Positions 7,101 to 10,252 of a stretch of 10,252 bases of DNA are shown piece by piece. A model generated the notes under the pieces. The model was not told the origin of the DNA and made no database searches. It worked only from the letters and a program-made list of their open reading frames with translations. The stretch spans positions 1-10,252 of the forward strand of contig CAPQSW010000058.1 in the NCBI GenBank assembly GCA_948688495.1. The letters are read 5' to 3'. Position 1 is the stretch's first letter; every line of letters begins with the position of its first letter. Source of the DNA: an uncultured Lachnospiraceae bacterium (GTDB taxonomy: Bacteria; Bacillota; Clostridia; Lachnospirales; Lachnospiraceae). The position numbers and the translations under genes were made by a program.

Positions 7101-9302
7101 GTTGAGCAGGACAGCGATGGAAATTATCTGATGGAGATATATGACCCGAATTTTCCTTTTTTATTGCAGACAGTGGCAATTAAAAAGGATTTCAGTGGAA
7201 TCTGCGATGAGGCGTATACCTATGCTTCTTATATACCGTACAGCTCCGTGGCAGGCGCGATGGAAGGGGTGCAGCTGTATAGCGATATAAAAGACAATTC
7301 CCTCTACCTTTCCATCGACAAGGAAAATGGAAACGTAACGGATACACAGGGCAAAGGAATCGAACAAATAGAGGGGGCTTACGAGCAGAAGGGATTTCAT
7401 GCTGCGCAGGAAGATGTTTTCACAGGGATTAAGAGCTTTGTCTTACCCAGAGGAAATTACCAGCTCACTGCAAAGACAGACACGGAGGATACAGAAAATG
7501 CAGGGGAGGAGGAAGAACAGACTACCTTTTATCTTGCCTCTGAGGAAAACTTTGCAATCATATCTTCGTCTGATGAGGATGCAGTTTTAGAGGTGCGTCA
7601 AGAAAATGCAGAGAACGACGAGCTGCAAATGGAACTGCATTCGGATTCCCAGGAGAAGGAAATATCATCCTTCACGATCATGAACGATCTGGGCATGGAG
7701 CGCACGATAGAAGTGGACGGAAACAGTGCAACTGTTAAGGTTGCAAAAGATGACACAATTACCATAGAGGCACTTGACGCAGAGAACGTTTCCATTGATG
7801 GGAAAGAGATTGAGAGGAATAACGGTCAGGCGGTAAGCTCCTTTGTGGCGACATCGGAAGAAAATCCCCTGAAAGTGGATGACATAGAGACAAGTGTGGT
7901 CTGCGGGGCAGATAACAAGCTGAACGGAACTGTCAGTGCGACTGTGATTTCAAATGCTGCTTCTGCAAAGAACGTTACAGTTACAGCTGATTATTATGAG
8001 GTTCGCAGTGGGAAAAAGGCAGCGTCCTATGCAAAGGAAGTGCAGCTGGAGGCAGGAATGAACATGGAATCCTTTTCCTTCGAGAATCTGGAGACAGAAT
8101 TTTCGGAGACGGAAGGTTTGGTGCCTATGTTCTGCAAGCTGACGGTAACGGATGAAGATGGTAATTCCGTTGACGGAACAGTGGATGGTATTACTGTTAC
8201 TTTGACAAAAAAGACAGACCCGACAGACCCGATAGACCCGGAGGTTGCCGTTGAAAAGATCATAGTGATGCCGGAAGAATTAACCCTTTTGGTTGGGGAA
8301 TCCGCGCAATTGAATGCCACTGTCCTTCCTGAGAATGCATCGGACAAAAAGCTTGTCTACACGGCTTTGAATGGCAATGTGAGTGTGACACAGGATGGAA
8401 AAGTGACAGCTAACAGGGTCGGAACTTCCCGGATTTCGATAAGCTCCTCCAATGGAAAAAATGCAGTTGTCAGCGTAACGGTGAAGGAGAAAACAGGATT
8501 AGGAGATACCGGTAAACCAGATGGTACGGAGGTTGCAGTAACGGGCGTCAGTGTGAAACCGGCACAGGGAACCTTTGGCGTTGGCGAGTCCTTCCAGATA
8601 AAGGCTTCTGTCCTTCCTGAGAATGCATCGGACAAAGCCCTGACCTTTACTGCATCCAACGATAACGTGACTGTATCGCCGACAGGTGTGGTGACGACCA
8701 AAAAGGCAGGTTCCTCTTGTATTACGGTCAGGTCTTCCAATGGTAAGTATGCGGTCACTAATGTAATTGTCAAGAATGCCCCGAGCAAGGTTACATTGAA
8801 TGCGAAAAAGAAGACGTTGAAGGTTGGGAAAACGTTCCAGATTAAAGTGAAGCTTTCCCAAAACGCAGCGAGCAGCCGCATTTCGTATTCGTCAAATAAA
8901 AAGTCTGTGGCGGTTGTGTCTTCTTCCGGTAAGGTGACAGCCAGGAAAAAAGGAACTGCGGTTATCACTGTGAAGACATATAATGGAAAGTATGCGAAAT
9001 TAAATATAACGGTAAAAAAAGACATTCCGGTAAAAAAGGTAACGGTGAAAAAGAAAAAGCTTGTCCTGAAGGTTGGCCAGACTGTCCGGCTAAAGGTTTC
9101 CGTTCTGCCTAAGAATGCAACGGATAAGCGGGTGAGTTATAAGTCGTCCAATAAGAACGTAAAAGTTTCAAAAAAGGGTTATGTGACCGGGAAGAAGGCA
9201 GGCAAAACCAAGATTACCATAAAATCCATGAATGGAAAAAAGACCGTAGTCAATGTGACGGTGAAGAAGGATCAAACACGCTTGGTGTTCCTGCTTGATT
9301 GA
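4185..9302 (+). CDS. Giant secreted BspA-like LRR protein with peptidase-like domain and four Big_2 domains
   Basis: This is a 1705-residue secreted protein. The ATG at 4185 is preferred over 4179 because GAAGG (4173-4177) is seven bases from 4185 but nearly touches 4179. Residues 1-39 are a signal peptide: KKRIRTK, a hydrophobic core, then a TAEAA cleavage region. Residues 40-90 form a cap. Residues 93-540 are BspA/TpLRR-type repeats, recognised by recurring 'IGxxAFxxCxxLxxVxLPxxL'. Residues 545-587 repeat the cap and 588-780 hold more repeats. Residues 810-1005 hold GGSCYGMAS (C859), GHAVIPV (H966) and YDPNFP (D987), resembling a papain-like Cys-His-Asp triad. A beta-rich region and a TDPTDPIDPE linker lead to four Big_2 (bacterial Ig-like) domains from about 1354, 1450, 1534 and 1614. 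The last two are lysine-rich. No LPxTG motif or membrane anchor is seen. Adhesion or surface proteolysis is plausible; the substrate is unknown. Confidence 0.93.
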   Translation: MKKRIRTKAISFLLVLAMLMGWMPIPFGTDSQILTAEAAGDLSGTCGVNGEFTWTLTEDKEVDWDLNEGTPYKLTIQGSGTLDTSSCPWSANQETITSISLGSGITNLAGGFQGYPSLKSVSLPGLTEIPNNAFQYDSLLETITFGTKLTTIGNGAFLYCSSLQSVTLPASLTTVGEEAFSCCALTSVTCGTGVKVIGKDAFSFNSELAQVQFKSTKNLTEVGEGAFQYCSALESITLPGSVTTIGTGAFRYTGLTSFTVPKQAASIAEAALHGVRSLQTIDVASGNTSFLVENNVLYEKGTSGNPYRAIAYTLGSTEGTVNIADGTEVIDSYAFCEAVSITTVNFPDTLREIKSFAFMTCLKLKSLSFPDSMESVGDNAFEDCRSLTDVVFGTGLREFGIRVFDKCKALKTIEIAEENTYFDAEENIIYDKAHTHLYFYLPSKADVVYQVPETVESMSSYAICAATALKELYMPVGMKNIPDCAITDNSALNSIYFPGDAPTLAFASSIQKNASSLIIFRNPSSLGWDGALWKSYKIADWDPDNTRVEEGMFDGVSWKYKADEERLSFTGSGEIPDFTSDNPAPWSEHMDAIQTVDTASISGIGDSSFCQAEKLIRLETDGAMKRIGSHAFADCGNLCFINILGVEEIGIGAFENDISLTDVMLTKAQTIASQAFKGCTAITDVAFGIFLTSLEEEVFAGCTVLDHVIVTDSVAAIKSGAFKDCVSLRTINIPAGVAEIGSMVFSGDAALEKVYFYGAIPEKREDDSFAGCSRSLTIYYRKSQASWEVLGGAWNGVPVQGQDKFYTEQQDHYSFSNSADSFGYKADYRIPRQRYVDVMKNITTGSYYYAIDREWGGSCYGMASSTLEFYENPDVNVEDYDASAQNLYGVKAPEDKDAPLTKLIEAYQVSQYKPVISGAYGSIVQNMEDYKGLVLKVEEFERSGGLSVDSNAEPVVLALYDKFTGHAVIPVSVEQDSDGNYLMEIYDPNFPFLLQTVAIKKDFSGICDEAYTYASYIPYSSVAGAMEGVQLYSDIKDNSLYLSIDKENGNVTDTQGKGIEQIEGAYEQKGFHAAQEDVFTGIKSFVLPRGNYQLTAKTDTEDTENAGEEEEQTTFYLASEENFAIISSSDEDAVLEVRQENAENDELQMELHSDSQEKEISSFTIMNDLGMERTIEVDGNSATVKVAKDDTITIEALDAENVSIDGKEIERNNGQAVSSFVATSEENPLKVDDIETSVVCGADNKLNGTVSATVISNAASAKNVTVTADYYEVRSGKKAASYAKEVQLEAGMNMESFSFENLETEFSETEGLVPMFCKLTVTDEDGNSVDGTVDGITVTLTKKTDPTDPIDPEVAVEKIIVMPEELTLLVGESAQLNATVLPENASDKKLVYTALNGNVSVTQDGKVTANRVGTSRISISSSNGKNAVVSVTVKEKTGLGDTGKPDGTEVAVTGVSVKPAQGTFGVGESFQIKASVLPENASDKALTFTASNDNVTVSPTGVVTTKKAGSSCITVRSSNGKYAVTNVIVKNAPSKVTLNAKKKTLKVGKTFQIKVKLSQNAASSRISYSSNKKSVAVVSSSGKVTARKKGTAVITVKTYNGKYAKLNITVKKDIPVKKVTVKKKKLVLKVGQTVRLKVSVLPKNATDKRVSYKSSNKNVKVSKKGYVTGKKAGKTKITIKSMNGKKTVVNVTVKKDQTRLVFLLD
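8320..8348 (+). repeat. 29-nt exact direct repeat, copy 1 (Big_2 domain 1)
   Basis: The 29 bases beginning CTGTCCTTCCTGAGAATGCA recur exactly at 8608-8636, 288 bases (96 codons) downstream. They encode the same VLPENASDK segment at equivalent positions of Big_2 domains 1 and 2. Identity at DNA level suggests recent duplication or gene conversion between the domains. Confidence 0.9.
8608..8636 (+). repeat. 29-nt exact direct repeat, copy 2 (Big_2 domain 2)
   Basis: This is the second exact copy of the sequence at 8320-8348, in frame and in register with it. Flanking sequence diverges immediately on both sides, so only this core is identical. Domain 4 has a related but diverged version (VLPKNATDK). 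Confidence 0.9.
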
Positions 9303-9311
9303 AATAGTGGC

Positions 9312-9340
9312 AAAGGAGGATAATGGAAAAATCCTCCTTT
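9312..9340 (+). terminator. Perfect 10-bp stem-loop after the surface-protein gene
   Basis: AAAGGAGGAT (9312-9321) pairs perfectly with ATCCTCCTTT (9331-9340) around a nine-base loop, starting ten bases after the stop codon of the large gene. Its position suggests a transcription terminator. However, the T-run is only the three Ts inside the stem and the next bases are AAACC, so termination efficiency is uncertain. The left arm also contains a perfect Shine-Dalgarno sequence. Confidence 0.6.
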
Positions 9341-9380
9341 AAACCAACTGCAGTTTTTGAAATCCGGCGAAATGTTATCA

Positions 9381-9428
9381 ATGAAAAATTAAAAAACCCT
9401 TGATTTTTCAGGGCTTGGGTGCTATACT
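9381..9428 (+). promoter_or_regulatory. Strong promoter upstream of rpmJ
   Basis: The -35 element TTGATT (9400-9405) and -10 element TATACT (9423-9428) are separated by the optimal 17 bases. The -10 is extended by TGC (9420-9422), and an A-rich tract at 9381-9396 resembles an UP element. All these features agree with a strong housekeeping promoter. It gives rpmJ transcription independent of the spc operon, with a predicted start near 9435 and a leader of roughly 95 bases. Confidence 0.8.
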
Positions 9429-9432
9429 GTTA

Positions 9433-9506
9433 GCTGAACGCTTTTGGAGCATAGCATTTTTGCGCGCAAAAATGCGTAAAAGTTAGTTTAGCATGTCCAT
9501 TTGGAC
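9433..9506 (+). promoter_or_regulatory. Structured 5' leader of rpmJ with 22-nt palindrome
   Basis: A perfect 22-nt palindrome lies at 9454-9475: GCATTTTTGCG followed by CGCAAAAATGC. It is nested in a longer imperfect hairpin in which CTTTT (9441-9445) pairs with AAAAG (9478-9482), and GCTGAAC (9433-9439) pairs with GTTTAGC (9486-9492) with one G-U. A second small hairpin, GTCC (9495-9498) with GGAC (9503-9506), follows before the ribosome binding site. No T-run follows the stem, so it is not a terminator. It may control translation or mRNA stability, or be bound as DNA by a dimeric regulator. Pairing is seen; function is inferred. Confidence 0.65.
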
Positions 9507-9528
9507 CAAGCAGAAAGGAGGAAACACT

Positions 9529-9642
9529 GTGAAGGTAAGATCATCAGTAAAGCCTATTTGCGAAAAGTGCAAGATTATCAAAAGAAAAGGAAGTATCAGA
9601 GTAATCTGTGAGAATCCGAAACACAAACAGAGACAGGGCTAG
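9529..9642 (+). CDS. rpmJ: 50S ribosomal protein L36
   Basis: L36 is the smallest protein of the large ribosomal subunit. The 37 residues beginning MKVRSSVKPICEKCKII and ending KHKQRQG are the standard length and composition. The zinc ligands of the C-type L36 are all present: C11, C14, C27 and H32. The start codon is GTG, read as methionine, and is positioned by AAAGGAGG at 9515-9522. It normally follows infA by a few dozen bases, but here the surface-protein gene separates them and rpmJ has its own promoter and structured leader. Downstream it is 393 bases from rpsM, also an unusually wide gap for this gene pair. Confidence 0.97.
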   Translation: MKVRSSVKPICEKCKIIKRKGSIRVICENPKHKQRQG

Positions 9643-9663
9643 AGCACTTACTGAATGCAAGTT

Positions 9664-9752
9664 TAAGCGCAGCATGAGGTTAGTACGAAGCCCGTTCTGG
9701 GAGATTAGCGAAAGCAAGCGGATAAGCGCAGCTTGAGCTTAGCGAACAGAAC
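9664..9752 (+). repeat. Two-copy imperfect repeat, possibly a dispersed intergenic element
   Basis: TAAGCGCAGCATGAGGTTAG (9664-9683) recurs as TAAGCGCAGCTTGAGCTTAG (9723-9742), matching at 18 of 20 positions, 59 bases apart. TTAGCGAA occurs at 9705-9712 and 9739-9746. GTTCTG (9694-9699) is complementary to CAGAAC (9747-9752), so the segment can also fold. The compact repeat-and-inverted-repeat build is like small dispersed intergenic elements, but genome-wide copies cannot be seen from this window. Confidence 0.6.
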
Positions 9753-9763
9753 TACCTTATAAT
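9733..9763 (+). promoter_or_regulatory. Candidate promoter of the rpsM (alpha) operon
   Basis: A perfect TATAAT at 9758-9763 is preceded by TTGAGC at 9733-9738, four of six matches to the -35 consensus, with a long 19-base spacer. The -35 part is therefore doubtful. If used, transcription would start near 9770 and give a leader of about 265 bases before rpsM. Confidence 0.45.
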
Positions 9764-9792
9764 ATCTGTTTGCAATTATTTATGTGCGGCTG

Positions 9793-9862
9793 TAGCAAGA
9801 CATGGAGGATTTGTTCTTGCTATTCATAATAGCCAGCGTGTACGGCTGGATTTCTGTTTTTT
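9793..9862 (+). promoter_or_regulatory. Hairpin pair with terminator-like element in the rpsM leader
   Basis: TAGCAAGA (9793-9800) pairs perfectly with TCTTGCTA (9815-9822), loop 14 bases. Next, CCAGC (9833-9837) pairs with GCTGG (9845-9849) and is followed by ATTTCTG and six Ts (9857-9862), the form of an intrinsic terminator with a short stem. GGCT at 9788-9791 could instead pair with AGCC at 9831-9834, extending the first hairpin and disrupting the second. This is a candidate attenuator, or a weak rpmJ terminator; the switch is inferred. Confidence 0.5.
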
Positions 9863-10000
9863 GATACCGAGGGAACAGGAGTGGAACAGTACAGAGGACT
9901 ATGCAGCAGTATACACACATTTCAGGACGAGCAACCGTAGCTGTATATGGCTGTCTTTTGTCAGGCAGATTTTGTTGCAGATTCTGCCGGTTAGTATCAA
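9861..10000 (+). ncRNA. Multi-hairpin leader region upstream of rpsM
   Basis: TTGATAC (9861-9867) is exactly complementary to GTATCAA (9994-10000) and can close a 140-base region. Inside it TATACA (9910-9915) pairs with TGTATA (9942-9947), and GGCAGA (9964-9969) pairs with TCTGCC (9983-9988). The closed region ends 18 bases before the rpsM Shine-Dalgarno sequence. The architecture resembles autogenous ribosomal-protein leaders, where a protein from the operon, such as S4 for alpha operons of gammaproteobacteria, binds and represses. I do not recognise it as a known family, and chance pairing of 6-7 bp arms is possible. Confidence 0.4.
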
Positions 10001-10035
10001 TCGAAAAGAAAATTTTATGGAGGTGTACAACACAC

Positions 10036-10252
10036 ATGGCTCGTATCGCAGGTGTAGATTTACCAAGAGAAAAACGTGTTGAGATTGGGTTGACTTATAT
10101 TTACGGAATTGGAAGGGCAAGCTCTAACCGTATCCTTGCGGAAGCAAAAGTAAACCCTGATACTCGCGTCAGAGATTTAACGGACGAAGAAGTGAAAAGG
10201 ATCAGTGAAGTGATTGATCAGACTCAGATGGTAGAAGGTGATTTGAGGAGAG
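10036..10252 (+). CDS. rpsM: 30S ribosomal protein S13, N-terminal part (runs off the window)
   Basis: The first 72 codons of S13 are present. S13 is a head protein of the small subunit that contacts the P-site tRNA and forms bridges to the large subunit. MARIAGVDLPREKRVEIGLTYIYGIGR at residues 1-27 is the near-invariant S13 start containing the helix-two-turn-helix segment, followed by NRILAEAKVNPDTRVRDLTDEEVKRISEVI. The frame stays open to the window end. GGAGGTG at 10019-10025 fixes the ATG. It is normally the first or second gene of the alpha operon, followed by rpsK, rpsD, rpoA and rplQ, which would lie beyond this window. Confidence 0.98.
   Translation, partial: MARIAGVDLPREKRVEIGLTYIYGIGRASSNRILAEAKVNPDTRVRDLTDEEVKRISEVIDQTQMVEGDLRR

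Larger units (their letters stand above)
9643..10035 (+). other. 393-base gap between rpmJ and rpsM
   Basis: No credible protein gene is visible in this gap. From left to right it holds a two-copy 20-nt repeat (9664-9742), a candidate TATAAT promoter box (9758-9763), an 8-bp hairpin (9793-9822), a terminator-like hairpin with a T-run (9833-9862), a multi-hairpin region closed by a long-range helix (9861-10000) and the rpsM ribosome binding site GGAGGTG (10019-10025). The arrangement resembles a cis-regulatory leader of a ribosomal operon. Confidence 0.75.

Noticed and set aside
8357..9025. 222-codon open frame on the minus strand
   Set aside because: It lies wholly antisense to the Big_2 domains. 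Its length follows from the lysine-rich, biased codon use of the sense strand, and it has no ribosome binding site or recognisable product.
9397..9413. CCCT/AGGG hairpin after an A-run, considered as a terminator
   Set aside because: The stem is only four base pairs and overlaps the -35 region of a much better-supported promoter.
9674..9736. 20-codon ORF inside the repeat between rpmJ and rpsM
   Set aside because: No Shine-Dalgarno precedes its ATG, and it is made of the repeat units themselves, so it is more likely repeat sequence than a gene.
9861..10082. 73-codon open frame on the plus strand overlapping rpsM
   Set aside because: It overlaps the start of rpsM in another frame, has no convincing ribosome binding site and reads through the structured leader region.
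1..10252. CRISPR array, tRNA or rRNA gene, insertion sequence, attachment site
   Set aside because: No spaced identical repeat array, cloverleaf-like segment, transposase-like frame or flanking target duplication was seen anywhere. The repeats within 8241-9302 are protein-domain repeats.

Overview
The window is a ribosomal-protein and secretion locus from a low-to-moderate G+C Gram-positive bacterium. It is most likely a gut-type member of Clostridia, Lachnospiraceae-like. This rests on the order rpsE-rpmD-rplO-secY-adk-map-KOW gene-infA-rpmJ-rpsM, the four-cysteine adenylate kinase lid, strong AGGAGG-type ribosome binding sites, and a BspA-like leucine-rich-repeat/Big_2 surface protein. The species call is an inference from gene order and protein style; no search was run.

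Layout: positions 1-4012 are the end of the spc operon, all on the + strand and tightly packed: the tail of rpsE, then rpmD (L30), rplO (L15), secY, adk, map, a small KOW-type RNA-binding protein and infA (IF1). The only sizeable gap here is 103 bases between secY and adk, which holds a long stem-loop and two Shine-Dalgarno sequences. A strong intrinsic terminator (4051-4095) closes this block just after infA.

In most Firmicutes infA is followed at once by rpmJ and rpsM. Here about 5.5 kb intervenes. It carries one very large secreted-protein gene (4185-9302, 1705 residues) with its own promoter, and a 7-bp inverted repeat overlaps the promoter elements. The protein has a signal peptide, two cap-plus-leucine-rich-repeat modules, an embedded domain with a candidate Cys-His-Asp papain-like triad, a long beta-rich region and four Big_2 domains, the last two extremely lysine-rich. 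No sortase motif or C-terminal membrane anchor is visible.

After this gene the ribosomal genes resume with new signals. An A-rich tract and an extended -10 promoter precede rpmJ, whose leader holds a perfect 22-nt palindrome inside a longer imperfect hairpin. A 393-base gap then separates rpmJ from rpsM. It contains a duplicated 20-nt repeat, a TATAAT box, an 8-bp hairpin, a terminator-like hairpin with a T-run, and a multi-hairpin region closed by a 7-bp long-range helix, ending at the rpsM ribosome binding site. This looks like a cis-regulatory leader for the alpha operon.

Together, the housekeeping genes make ribosomal subunits, the Sec channel, initiation factor and N-terminal processing enzyme. 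The surface-protein gene is functionally unrelated and appears to have split the spc and alpha segments into separately promoted units. The two structured leaders (rpmJ and rpsM) and the peptidase-like domain are the items most worth a second look.
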